This document shows, in pieces, positions 34,726 through 43,315 of a DNA stretch of 64,000 bases; position 1 is the stretch's first letter, and every line of letters starts with the position of its first letter. A program made the position numbers and the translations under genes. The DNA is from Bacillota bacterium (GTDB taxonomy: Bacteria; Bacillota; Clostridia; Lachnospirales; Lachnospiraceae). The stretch is taken from positions 62,001 through 126,000 of the forward strand of contig JAEZTJ010000062.1 in NCBI GenBank assembly GCA_023421505.1. The letters run 5' to 3'. The notes under the pieces were generated by a model. That model had not been told where the DNA came from, did no database searches, and saw only the letters and a list, made by a program, of their open reading frames with translations.

Positions 34726-34734
34726 TATCGAACT
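34726..34734 (-). promoter_or_regulatory. Candidate ArsR operator half-site upstream of cysE
   Basis: The reverse strand reads AGTTCGATA here, identical to the motif inside the arsR promoter spacer at 35118-35126. It lies 39 nt upstream of the cysE start, close to TATAAA/TATAAC -10-like hexamers. This suggests the arsR product also controls the cysE-gsh operon. Confidence 0.5.
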
Positions 34735-34743
34735 TATGCTGTA

Positions 34744-34783
34744 AAAATATTGTTCTGCGGCAGTATTCCACAGAACAATATGA
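34744..34783 (-). terminator. Terminator between arsR and cysE
   Basis: On the reverse strand ATATTGTTCTG and CAGAACAATAT form a stem with a loop of about 18 nt, followed by a T run. It indicates that cysE has its own promoter. Confidence 0.6.
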
Positions 34784-34789
34784 TATGAA

Positions 34790-35098
34790 TTAATTTAAAA
34801 AGTTACGTATTTCTTCCACTGCTTTTCTATTAATAGTACAGCAAAAGCTCTGACCCTTACGTGAACAGGAAATCAATCCTGCATTCTGTAATTCCTTAAA
34901 ATGATGTGAAATAGTTGATTTGGATAAATTCATACAACAACAAGCTTTTGTAAAACACTTATCCATTCCTTCCTGATTAATGAATTCACCTTCCTTGTTC
35001 TCTTCTTTTTCACTCCATTCATACAGGGCCTTAAATAAATAAAATCTCTGTTCGCACGATAGTGCCTTAAATATTTTTACTAAATTGTAATCATCCAT
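34790..35098 (-). CDS. Cys-rich ArsR-family regulator
   Basis: The 102-residue winged-helix protein has LVKIFKALSCEQRFYLFKAL, a Cys cluster MDKCFTKACCCMNLSKSTIS (Cys48, 53, 54, 55, plus Cys15) placed just before the recognition helix, and HHFKELQNAGLISCSRKGQS. The cysteine triplet is a plausible metal(loid) or thiol-reactive sensor. It lies upstream of cysE-gshA-gshB and its promoter shares a motif with theirs. The start codon falls about seven bases after the -10 hexamer, so the mRNA is probably leaderless. Confidence 0.85.
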   Translation of the reverse strand: MDDYNLVKIFKALSCEQRFYLFKALYEWSEKEENKEGEFINQEGMDKCFTKACCCMNLSKSTISHHFKELQNAGLISCSRKGQSFCCTINRKAVEEIRNFLN

Positions 35099-35104
35099 AG
35101 TTCT

Positions 35105-35133
35105 ATTATAGTAGGAGTATCGAACTGTGTCAA
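35105..35133 (-). promoter_or_regulatory. Consensus promoter of the Cys-rich arsR, leaderless layout
   Basis: On the reverse strand TTGACA (35133-35128), a 17-nt spacer and TATAAT (35110-35105) form a perfect consensus promoter. The ATG begins at 35098, six bases after the -10. AGTTCGATA lies in the spacer and AGTTC/GAACT flank the -10, suggesting the operator overlaps the polymerase site. Confidence 0.7.
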
Positions 35134-35160
35134 GTAGACATCCAGATTTTTCTTTTATGC

Positions 35161-35202
35161 GATAAAGGATGGAGCTGTTAATTTACTGCTCCATCCTTTA
35201 TC
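35161..35202 (-). terminator. Perfect 15-bp hairpin downstream of the P-type ATPase gene
   Basis: 35161-35175 and 35188-35202 are exact reverse complements (core GGATGGAGC/GCTCCATCC) around a 12-nt loop. The T tract is short. It is probably the transcript end of the ATPase gene. Confidence 0.55.
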
Positions 35203-35262
35203 AAGATAGATTTAATAAATAACGGATGCCTATCTTTTATGTGTAGCTGTTGATTTACAATA

Positions 35263-37809
35263 CTAATCTTCTTTAGATTTACCGATCTGCCATTTGATCA
35301 TCTTCTTTACCAGTTTTACAAGTTCATACCATAGTACCGCAGCTGCAGCTATTCCTACAACTGTAAACAACTGACTGACTGATAGTGGTGCAAGCTTTAA
35401 GAAATGGTTAATCGGTGTATAAAGGATGATAAATAATCCAAGTACAGTGATAATATTAACTGCCCTCATTACCTTATCCTTAGCAAGACGGGTAATTGAC
35501 TGAATTGCAAAATCATAATCTGAGCTATTAACCTGAACCAGAAACAGATTGGAAAGCATAATAATTGTTAGCCCCATTGCACGAGCTAAAGGCGCATGTT
35601 CAGAATTGTTATCAAGTACGGTATAGTATGTGCAAAAGGAAGCTGCAAAGATCACTAGACCCTGAATGATACTTTTCATAAAGATACCTGCGCTTAACAA
35701 TTTCTCTTTAGGATTTCGAGGCTTCCTATTCATAATATTTGTTTCTGCAGGCTGACGCTCTAATACAATAGAACAGGTTGGATCTATAATTAATTCAAGT
35801 AAAACAACATGAAGAGGCAGCAAAAACATAGCTTTAGGTGCTACACCTAGTAATGGTGCTAAAAGTGATGCAAATGCGATTGGGATATGAATCGTGAAAA
35901 CATAGCCGACTGCTTTTCGTATATTGTCATAGATTCTTCTACCATCTCTTACTGTTTCGATAATAGTAGTAAAGTTGTCATCCATTAAAATAAGATCCGC
36001 AGCTTCTCTTGATACTTCACTACCACGTTTACCCATTGCAATACCAATATCTGCATATTTAAGTGCAGGTGCATCATTTACACCGTCACCTGTCATAGCA
36101 ACAATCTCTCCGTTGTCCTTAAATGCTTTTACAATACGCATTTTATGCTCAGGAACTACGCGGGAGAATATACTCACATCCTTAACCCGTTCACGAAGCT
36201 CATCATCGCTCATTTCATTAAGCATATCACCTGTTATAATATAATCATTGTTTGGAATATCGATTTTCTTTGCAATTGAGGAAGCTGTGATACCATTATC
36301 ACCCGTAATCATTACAACACGGATGCCAGCTTTGTTGCAGATAGCAATATCATTTTTTACACTTTCTCTAGGAGGATCAGCAAGACCGATTAAACCAAGA
36401 AGCATCAGAGAACAATCGGTAATTTTTTCCGGAATGTCCTTATCTGTCTCTGGCTTCATGATTGCCACAGCTATAACACGAAGACCTTCCTTAGACATTT
36501 CAGTGATTTTTTGCTCTGTAATTTCTCTATCCTTATTCGCTATATTACAAATTGTCAAAATTCGTTCAGGTGATCCTTTAGCAGCAATGATTATCTCACC
36601 ATTTCTACGCCATACATGGCCCATCATCTTAAGCTCATTGGTAAAGGCATATTCTGTGATAAGCTCGCTGCCAAATAAGTGGTCCTTTGTAATTCCATGA
36701 CTGTCGCAGTAGTTAAGCATAGCTTTCTCCATCGGATCGTAAGCATCAGTTTCGCAACCAAGCCCCATGACCTCGATTAAAGAAGTAGTATCCTTATCTA
36801 GCGCCCAGACATTCTGCACGGTCATCTGATTCATTGTTATTGTTCCGGTTTTATCAACACATAAAACAGATACGGCACCTAAGGTCTCGACAGCTGGTAA
36901 TTTTCGGACCAGAGACTGCTTTTTCGCCAAACGCCAAGCTCCCATAGAAAGGAATACAGTTAAAATAACAGGAAATTCTTCCGGTATCATTGCCATTGCA
37001 AGGGTTATGCCAGAAAGAATACTTTCAATAATACGTTCTCCAAAAACATGATCAGGAATATTGAAGTAGGTAAACACACCGACAAGTGCAAACAGTACAG
37101 CAGCAATTCCGGCACAGACCTTTACAAGACTGCCCGTTTGCTTTTGAAGAAGGGTATTTTCATTTGGTGCTGAGGCAACATTGGCACCTATTTTTCCGTA
37201 TTCAGTAAGAGAACCGATTTTATCAACCAATATGGTTGCCGCTCCTTGCGTTACTAAGGTTCCCGCATAGCAGTAATCCTTATGCCAATAATCATTTGTG
37301 ACTTCTAAGTTATCTATTGTAGTTTTCCAGACACCTTCAGCCTCTCCGGTAAGTGATGATTCATCAACACAAAGGTCATTGCATTTGACTACAATACCAT
37401 CGGCAGGGATTTTTACACCCTCATATATCATCATCAGGTCACCAGGCACAAGATCAATACTTGCAATTACAGTTTCCTTTCCATCTCGTATTACTGTTAC
37501 GTGAGGAGCTGATAAATCCTTTAAAGCATTTAAGGTTTTATCCGTTTTCCATTCTTGAATTACATCAATGCTGATAATACCGATAACAAAAATCAGCATA
37601 ATTGCGCCATCCCTTGGTTCTCCAAGGATAAAATAAATAACTGCAGCAACAATAAGTAGCAAAAACATAGGTTCGCAAATGATGTGTAATACTTTATTCA
37701 TAAAGCTCACATTTTTTTGCGGTATTAACTCGTTTCTGCCATATTTGTCCTGCAGTTTTTTGACTTCGGCGGAGCTTAGCCCCGTCAGGTTTTGCTTATA
37801 GTTTGTCAT
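35263..37809 (-). CDS. P-type cation-transporting ATPase, NiCo-riboswitch controlled
   Basis: The 848-residue protein starts at ATG 37809 with GGAGGT seven bases upstream; the longer frame to 37905 runs into the riboswitch leader. It has the P-type order: TGE in SSLTGEAEG, PEEFP in helix 4 (MAMIPEEFPVILTVF), the phosphorylated Asp in CVDKTGTIT, MVMITGD and MTGDGVNDAPALKYADIGIAMG, plus six C-terminal membrane helices. Sequence type is the Ca-ATPase-like P2 class. The riboswitch upstream responds to Ni(II)/Co(II), and more recent work favours Fe(II), so the likely role is export of a first-row transition metal, with calcium less likely. Confidence 0.88.
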   Translation of the reverse strand: MTNYKQNLTGLSSAEVKKLQDKYGRNELIPQKNVSFMNKVLHIICEPMFLLLIVAAVIYFILGEPRDGAIMLIFVIGIISIDVIQEWKTDKTLNALKDLSAPHVTVIRDGKETVIASIDLVPGDLMMIYEGVKIPADGIVVKCNDLCVDESSLTGEAEGVWKTTIDNLEVTNDYWHKDYCYAGTLVTQGAATILVDKIGSLTEYGKIGANVASAPNENTLLQKQTGSLVKVCAGIAAVLFALVGVFTYFNIPDHVFGERIIESILSGITLAMAMIPEEFPVILTVFLSMGAWRLAKKQSLVRKLPAVETLGAVSVLCVDKTGTITMNQMTVQNVWALDKDTTSLIEVMGLGCETDAYDPMEKAMLNYCDSHGITKDHLFGSELITEYAFTNELKMMGHVWRRNGEIIIAAKGSPERILTICNIANKDREITEQKITEMSKEGLRVIAVAIMKPETDKDIPEKITDCSLMLLGLIGLADPPRESVKNDIAICNKAGIRVVMITGDNGITASSIAKKIDIPNNDYIITGDMLNEMSDDELRERVKDVSIFSRVVPEHKMRIVKAFKDNGEIVAMTGDGVNDAPALKYADIGIAMGKRGSEVSREAADLILMDDNFTTIIETVRDGRRIYDNIRKAVGYVFTIHIPIAFASLLAPLLGVAPKAMFLLPLHVVLLELIIDPTCSIVLERQPAETNIMNRKPRNPKEKLLSAGIFMKSIIQGLVIFAASFCTYYTVLDNNSEHAPLARAMGLTIIMLSNLFLVQVNSSDYDFAIQSITRLAKDKVMRAVNIITVLGLFIILYTPINHFLKLAPLSVSQLFTVVGIAAAAVLWYELVKLVKKMIKWQIGKSKED

Positions 37810-37893
37810 AAAAGTTACCTCCGTAAAGCCTAATTGGCATTCGATTGATAGCTCTATGGCACTCCATACAAGTTCACTTGTTCCTTTTGGTAT

Positions 37894-37936
37894 AAAAAAA
37901 CACACCTATGGAACATACTACTGTCCCACAGATGTG
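37894..37936 (-). terminator. Riboswitch expression-platform terminator
   Basis: GTCCCACAGATGTG (37923-37936) and CACACCTATGGAAC (37901-37914) form a 14-bp stem with three G-U pairs on the reverse-strand RNA, followed by seven U residues (37900-37894). The promoter-proximal arm is also part of aptamer helix P4 and the closing helix, so metal binding should prevent termination. Confidence 0.8.
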
Positions 37937-38012
37937 AATAATCTACTATCTGTTGCCACACTTGGTGGCCCAGCCCCACGACCTTATCACTAAGGTTCAT
38001 CGCCTGCTCAGT
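37918..38012 (-). ncRNA. NiCo (czcD) riboswitch
   Basis: The reverse strand opens ACTGAGCAGGC, forms a hairpin (CCTT...AAGG), continues with GGGGCTGGGCCAC, a GCCAC/GTGGC hairpin, GGCAACAGAT, and closes with ATCTGTGGGACAGT. The conserved GCAGG and GGGACAG segments at a four-way junction, closed by ACTG/CAGT pairing, are the NiCo aptamer pattern as I recall it. It lies in the 5' leader of the P-type ATPase gene. Yellow flags are only the lack of a covariance search. Confidence 0.85.
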
Positions 38013-38071
38013 TTGTACTGTTGATCTTGCATTTCATGATGAAATGTAATGCAGTGCAAAGAGATAATACT

Positions 38072-38100
38072 ATACTATTATAATATTCTGATATTGTCAA
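38072..38100 (-). promoter_or_regulatory. Promoter of the riboswitch-ATPase transcript
   Basis: On the reverse strand TTGACA (38100-38095), 17 nt and TAGTAT (38077-38072), about 60 nt ahead of the aptamer. Confidence 0.6.
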
Positions 38101-38176
38101 TGTGATATATTATTTTTACTATATATTGTTAAAAATACTGAAAATAAATCACCCTCTGTCAGGAGGGAAAATAAAT

Positions 38177-38713
38177 TCACTTTACCAATCTAGCTTCTTC
38201 CTGTGGATTTAATAATGCATAGACATAGGTGTCCCAATAAATAGGGTTTCCTTTGATATCTTGATGAAAAGAAACGTTTTTTCTAAAATATGCTTCCCGT
38301 CTCATCCCAATCTTCTCCATTAGCTTCCAGGAAGATATATTCTGAGGAGCGCATTCAGCATAAATTCGATGAATGCCTTGATTGAAGAAATATTCTAGTG
38401 CCACTTTACAAGCTTCACTTCCATAGCCTTTCTGCTGATAATTCTCATTTAATACATAACCAAGTTCTCTTGAATTAAAATCCCTTTTTCCTAAATAGAC
38501 ATTTCCAATAACCTTATGCTCAGTTTTTAACTCAATCGCATAGAATTCATCGCTTTGTGCTCTGAATGCAATCTCTTCCTTCGCTTTCTGATAGGTAAAA
38601 TCGGTATATGCTTCAAATTCTGCATTCACTCGTTGCAACATATATTCACATAAATCGTTTTCATCCTTCAATTCAAAATTACGAATAATCAGATCATTCG
38701 TCTCGATTCTCAT
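38177..38713 (-). CDS. GNAT-family N-acetyltransferase (RimJ/RimL-like)
   Basis: The 178-residue protein has the GNAT core: FYAIELKTEHKVIGNVYLGK, then ELGYVLNENYQQKGYGSEAC with the acetyl-CoA Q/RxxGxG/A loop, and IYAECAPQNISSWKLMEKIG typical of RimJ/RimL-type enzymes that acetylate N-termini or small amines. AGGAGT precedes the ATG. It is a single gene with no informative neighbour. The substrate is unknown. Confidence 0.87.
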   Translation of the reverse strand: MRIETNDLIIRNFELKDENDLCEYMLQRVNAEFEAYTDFTYQKAKEEIAFRAQSDEFYAIELKTEHKVIGNVYLGKRDFNSRELGYVLNENYQQKGYGSEACKVALEYFFNQGIHRIYAECAPQNISSWKLMEKIGMRREAYFRKNVSFHQDIKGNPIYWDTYVYALLNPQEEARLVK

Positions 38714-38857
38714 TCGTATACTCCTTATAGTGTAATCTGATAATATTAATCAATATTACGAATTTTATAAAATTATCTTCTGTATTCTATTTCTACAGAT
38801 AATAGGTTTGTATAATATTGTACTATAGCTAAATAAACTGACACATTACTATTATAC

Positions 38858-39883
38858 TTATAAATCAACAATACAATGATTTGTGAGGCTTGTAACTAAG
38901 GCCTCAATTGTCTGAACATTCTGTATGGATTGAGCTAGTGGTATGACTGGCAGTTCAGTACCATGAATGACATCTGCAAAGTTCTTTAGCTGTAGTACAA
39001 AGGAATTAGCCTCCTCAACCTCATAGCTATCAGTGAGTATGTAGTCCCAATCAGGTTTACGATGTGTTTGAGTGATTTTAACTTCTCCATAGATACCCCA
39101 GGCGATCGGTAATCGTAATATACCATTTGAACAGGTGATTTGCAGCTCTTCACTGAAGTTCGCTTCCTTACTGCTCTCGATAAAGGCAACAACGCCGTTT
39201 TCATATTCTATCATACCAAGGAGTCTGGTTACTACATCATACTTTTGACTTATTGTACCTGATGCAAAAACACGCTTGGGGATACTTTGGCTAAAATGAT
39301 TACTTCCGTTTACTAAATAGCTCATCCAATCGTATGGTACACCACCACCGCATTCCTTTCGATATCTCCAGTCTAACTCTTCTCCTACAGCTTGTGCTTC
39401 CTCTGGCTCATAGTTACTAAAGGTTGCGCGGATGCTGTCAATTTTTCCAATATCCCCATAGGAGAGTATTTTTTCCAACTTCCGTATCGCTGGGTGGTGA
39501 CGATATTTGCAGCCTTCCAGGATAAAGGCATCGTATTGTTTTGCTAATTCTCCGATCTTTATCGCTTCGGATGCTGATAATGTCAGTGATTTCTCACATA
39601 GAATATTTTTAATACCACTTTTTAAGCAGGCTTCGATCTGCTCCAAATGCTGCATTGGCCAGGTACATAATATTACTCCATCAAGTTTTTCATTATCAAG
39701 CATCTGTTTTATATTTGTATAATAACCACTACAGCCATATTTCTCAGAGCAGGATCGGGCGCGGTCATGTGCAATATCACAGCATGCGACAATTTCAATT
39801 TCTTGAACTTGTTTTGCTGCTCTAAAATGTTCATGGCTGTGTTCTCCGCAGCCAACTATACCAAGCTTAAGTTTCTTATCCAT
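38858..39883 (-). CDS. Gfo/Idh/MocA-family oxidoreductase
   Basis: The 341-residue protein starts at ATG 39883 with GAGG six bases upstream. The N-terminal Rossmann fold reads KLGIVGCGEHSHEHF, then VACCDIAHDRA, and the family EKSL motif occurs in ILCEKSLTLSASEA (Lys is the probable catalytic base). The C-terminal domain includes GGGVPYDWMSYLVNGSNHF. It oxidises or reduces sugars or inositol-like substrates with NAD(P). The divergent SDR gene at 40149 may act in the same pathway. Confidence 0.85.
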   Translation of the reverse strand: MDKKLKLGIVGCGEHSHEHFRAAKQVQEIEIVACCDIAHDRARSCSEKYGCSGYYTNIKQMLDNEKLDGVILCTWPMQHLEQIEACLKSGIKNILCEKSLTLSASEAIKIGELAKQYDAFILEGCKYRHHPAIRKLEKILSYGDIGKIDSIRATFSNYEPEEAQAVGEELDWRYRKECGGGVPYDWMSYLVNGSNHFSQSIPKRVFASGTISQKYDVVTRLLGMIEYENGVVAFIESSKEANFSEELQITCSNGILRLPIAWGIYGEVKITQTHRKPDWDYILTDSYEVEEANSFVLQLKNFADVIHGTELPVIPLAQSIQNVQTIEALVTSLTNHCIVDL

Positions 39884-40148
39884 AATTATCCTCATTTCTA
39901 CGTTACTTAATGGCTTCCCTTGCGAGACTATCATAATAGTGATGCAATTATCTAAAGTGTGATTGATATGTTAATCATTGTAGTTATGGTTAAATTATAC
40001 ATTACTTTGAGTATATTTCAAGATATATGGGACAAAGTGTAAAAATATTGGAAGTATGTGAAGTTTTGGAATAAGTTGTTGTTAAATAAAGTAACATATA
40101 GCAATATTTTCATGTTATAATAATTACAAATGATTAAGGAGGATTATT

Positions 40149-40877
40149 ATGGACTTTAAGGATATGGTATATGTAGTTACAGGAACACATTCTGGTATCG
40201 GAAAAGCCTGTGCAGATTTATTGCTTGAGCAGGAAGCATATGTGATAGGGATTGACAGAGATGAAAGCAGTATAAATCACCCGTCATATCTGCACTACTC
40301 AGCTGATGTGAAGGATGAAAAAGAAATTTCAGATATATTTGATGACATTTCCTTGAAATATAACCGGATTGATGGGCTTGCCAATTGTGCAGGTATCTTC
40401 ACTAATGCAAAGCCTTTTTACGAATTAAGCTTGGAGGATTGGAATCGGGTTATTGAAACAAATTTAACGGGAAGCTTTCTGGTAGCTAAATACGCAGCCC
40501 GTAGAATGATCCTCCAGGAATTTGGGAATATCGTAAATATTAGTTGTATCCGTTCCGGGATTTTTAAGCCTAATATGGCAGAATATGCAGCTTCAAAGGG
40601 TGGTGTTGCTGCTGTGACATCTGCTATGGCATTAGATTTGGCACCCTACAACATTAGAGTAAATTGTGTAGCTCCGGGTTTTACCTATACGGGAATGACA
40701 TCAAAAGCCTTTGACAATCCCGAAATACGAAAAGCCTCTGATAATCTAATTCCAATTGGAAGGATCGCAATGCCGGAGGATATCGCAAAGGTTGTCTTGT
40801 TTTTACTTTCTGATATGTCTGGATATATTAATGGCGAAACAATCTTTGCAGATGGCGGTTATAAAATATCAAAATAA
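40149..40877 (+). CDS. Short-chain dehydrogenase/reductase
   Basis: The 242-residue protein has the cofactor motif TGTHSGIG (residues 11-18), Asp at the end of strand 2 (VIGIDRDES, favouring NAD), NCAGIF, the Ser in NISCIRSG and the catalytic YAASK, ending SGYINGETIFADGGYKISK. It shares the C-terminal pattern with the SDR remnant at 18.6 kb. AAGGAGG precedes the ATG. It is divergent from the Gfo/Idh/MocA gene. The substrate is unknown. Confidence 0.88.
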   Translation: MDFKDMVYVVTGTHSGIGKACADLLLEQEAYVIGIDRDESSINHPSYLHYSADVKDEKEISDIFDDISLKYNRIDGLANCAGIFTNAKPFYELSLEDWNRVIETNLTGSFLVAKYAARRMILQEFGNIVNISCIRSGIFKPNMAEYAASKGGVAAVTSAMALDLAPYNIRVNCVAPGFTYTGMTSKAFDNPEIRKASDNLIPIGRIAMPEDIAKVVLFLLSDMSGYINGETIFADGGYKISK

Positions 40878-41145
40878 TGGAAATGTACTTAGAGTAGTGT
40901 ATCAAAAGCCTTCAATAGCTGAATATATGAATAGATATGCAATCATATTATGTTCAGTACCTAGAGCAGGCTATGAGCACCCTAATTATATTATATAATT
41001 ATTACCGGGAAAACATAGTGACGGCATTTTCTTATATTAGGTTTGTATGATTTTAGTATATTCATAGGAAACATTACTTTGAATAATAAGAACATTTTTA
41101 TCGCATAATGAAGATGTAAATTAATTTCAAAGGAGTGTAGATGAT

Positions 41146-41493
41146 ATGAGTTTAGTTACAATGGAATCAACCAGACAGCAGTCTTGTATAGATGCTTGCA
41201 ACAGATGTGCGCAGGCCTGTTATGAGTGTTTTCAGGCTTGCTTAAATGAAGCCGATGTTAGTGCTAGAAGAACCTGTATCAGTATGCTGGTGGAATGTGC
41301 AATGATGTGTCAGATGTCCTCTTCTATGATGACAATGCATGGACATTATTCAAAAGATCATTGCTCTCTATGTGCGAAAATCTGTGACAGCTGTGCAAAG
41401 GAGTGCAATATGTTTAAGGACGAGCACTGTAGAGTATGTGCACAGGCTTGTCAGGATTGTGCTAACGAATGTAGAAAAATGGCAGGGATGTAA
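41146..41493 (+). CDS. Csp-type four-helix-bundle copper-storage protein (DUF326)
   Basis: The 115-residue protein has 19 cysteines arranged as CxxxC and CxxC along helices (CIDACNRCAQACYECFQAC, then CSLCAKICDSCAKEC and CRVCAQACQDCANEC). In characterised Csp3 proteins such cysteines line a four-helix bundle that stores many Cu(I) ions in the cytoplasm. There is no signal peptide, so it is cytosolic. AAAGGAGTG precedes the ATG. No copper ATPase is adjacent. Confidence 0.85.
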   Translation: MSLVTMESTRQQSCIDACNRCAQACYECFQACLNEADVSARRTCISMLVECAMMCQMSSSMMTMHGHYSKDHCSLCAKICDSCAKECNMFKDEHCRVCAQACQDCANECRKMAGM

Positions 41494-41579
41494 GAGAAAT
41501 TCACAAAACAGTACCTGGAATGAGAAGAACTTAAAGGATTGATATCATTTTTAGATCCCATCATTTCAGGTGTTTTAAA

Positions 41580-43283
41580 TTATTGAAAATATTTTAAAAT
41601 TATCTTTTCAGCGGTACGGGTTGCTAAGGCCTGTGTTGTAAGTGTGGGGTTAGGCCCGCCAATTCCATTATAAAGCACGCTATTATCAGCGATAAAAAGT
41701 CTTTTTACCTGAAATGCCTCACAATCTGTATCTGCTACATATCCCATACGCATCGTGCTCATAATATGTAAAAATATTTCTGGCGGCCAATTAGAGCGAA
41801 TGACTGTTGCAGCACCTGCAGCTCTCATAATATCTGCGGCAATAACCGCCATTTTATCTCTTTTTTCTGCGTCCTTGGTACTTGGCTGATAATGAATTAC
41901 CGGTATAAAGCCGTTTTCATCTTTTCGCGTCGGATCGAGCGTAATTGCGTTTCGCTGATCTACCTCGTCATCAGTAAAAATATAAACGCTTAAGGTTCTT
42001 GTATAATCCTTCATAAAAGCTTTTAACTGTTCACCTACAATTGGGCCTTCGTAATTCCAGGGTACAGCTTGGTTTGTATTATGCATCGAAGGATTATTTT
42101 GAGTTCCGGAGGCATATAAGGTTGAAGCATAAAGACCTGGACTATAGCCGACTGTGATTAATACACCAAGGCCAGGATAATCAAATCGGGCTGCTGCATT
42201 CTGACCAACATATGGCTTAATATCAGAAACTCCCAAGGCATCCATAATTGCTTTTTCCTCAAAAATACCGGTAATACTATCAAACCAGTGGTTCGTCAGT
42301 CCTTTTCCGACCCAGGGATTTTGCGGTAAATCTGAATTTAGCCATAATCTCGGAGTTTCTATTCCACCTGCCGACATAACGACAACTTTTGCTCTAAATT
42401 CATTTATTTCTCCGGTCCAGGTATCTCTTGTTCTTACACCAACAGCATGCAGACCTTCTGCACTGTCCTCCTCTGTTAATATCTTAATAACAAAGGAATT
42501 TGGCCTGATTTCAATATTTCCTGTACTTAATGCACGCGGAATGTAGCTCACTAGGGTTGAGCGTTTTGCTACGCCTTCAATCGTTGGTCCAATATGGCAG
42601 CCATTAACACAATGGCCCCTTAGTGTACAGCCAACTGAACGGTTATTCTGAAAATCAAAATTAGGATCGTTAATGGATGGATTAGTCCGTAAAATTGCAT
42701 TTGGTGTATTTCGATATCCGGGAGCAGTGAAATCCTTATCCGACTGATATTGCCATCCAGCTTTTTGGGCACCGTAATAAAACAATTCTTCCTTTGCAGT
42801 AACAGGAGCTGGGCTGACTGGTAGGGCAGCTTCTACCTTTTCATAGTAAGGGATAAGCTCTTCGTAAGTAATTGGCCAGATATTATTAATCGCTTGAGGA
42901 AAAGCCCGGGGCGAATTGCCATAATAATGAAGTGTAGTTCCACCTACTCCGGAATTTTGCCATGCAGAACCGCCAAGCCTTGGCCAGGGCGGCATATTTC
43001 GATTAGCCGGGCCCCAACGGAATTTACCGGTAACTAAATCATTCATATCATCTTCTAAGTCAGTAAAGCTTTGTTTTAATAAATCAATGCTCAAATCCTC
43101 ATAACTGGAGCTGCTAACAGAACCATGCTCGGCATTTGGTTTCGGCCATTTTTGATTACCGTACCAAGGCCCAGCTTCGATAAGAAGAACTTTTATTCCT
43201 TTCTCACACAGCTCCTTTGAAACAACTGCACCACCGCCTCCTGCTCCAATTACGATTACATCAGCGTCATATATGCTATTCAT
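41580..43283 (-). CDS. GMC-family oxidoreductase (gluconate dehydrogenase-like large subunit)
   Basis: The 567-residue flavoprotein has the FAD-binding VIVIGAGGGGAVVSKELCE (Gly13-Gly18), LGGSAWQNSGVGGTTLHYYG, CVNGCHIGPTIEGVAKRSTL, VVVMSAGGIETPRL and a C-terminal DNSVLYNGIGGPNPTLTTQAL active-site segment. GMC enzymes oxidise alcohols or sugars. The gene follows a small subunit (43316), the pairing known for membrane gluconate 2-dehydrogenases, but no cytochrome subunit is present. AGAGGAG precedes the ATG. It may belong to the radical-SAM operon upstream. Confidence 0.83.
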   Translation of the reverse strand: MNSIYDADVIVIGAGGGGAVVSKELCEKGIKVLLIEAGPWYGNQKWPKPNAEHGSVSSSSYEDLSIDLLKQSFTDLEDDMNDLVTGKFRWGPANRNMPPWPRLGGSAWQNSGVGGTTLHYYGNSPRAFPQAINNIWPITYEELIPYYEKVEAALPVSPAPVTAKEELFYYGAQKAGWQYQSDKDFTAPGYRNTPNAILRTNPSINDPNFDFQNNRSVGCTLRGHCVNGCHIGPTIEGVAKRSTLVSYIPRALSTGNIEIRPNSFVIKILTEEDSAEGLHAVGVRTRDTWTGEINEFRAKVVVMSAGGIETPRLWLNSDLPQNPWVGKGLTNHWFDSITGIFEEKAIMDALGVSDIKPYVGQNAAARFDYPGLGVLITVGYSPGLYASTLYASGTQNNPSMHNTNQAVPWNYEGPIVGEQLKAFMKDYTRTLSVYIFTDDEVDQRNAITLDPTRKDENGFIPVIHYQPSTKDAEKRDKMAVIAADIMRAAGAATVIRSNWPPEIFLHIMSTMRMGYVADTDCEAFQVKRLFIADNSVLYNGIGGPNPTLTTQALATRTAEKIILKYFQ

Positions 43284-43315
43284 TTACTTCTCCTCTCATA
43301 ATAATTAAGGGATAA

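Noticed and set aside
37918..38012. yybP-ykoY (Mn) or M-box (Mg) riboswitch for the ATPase leader
   Set aside because: The conserved cores of those classes are absent; the GCAGG and GGGACAG junction segments fit NiCo.
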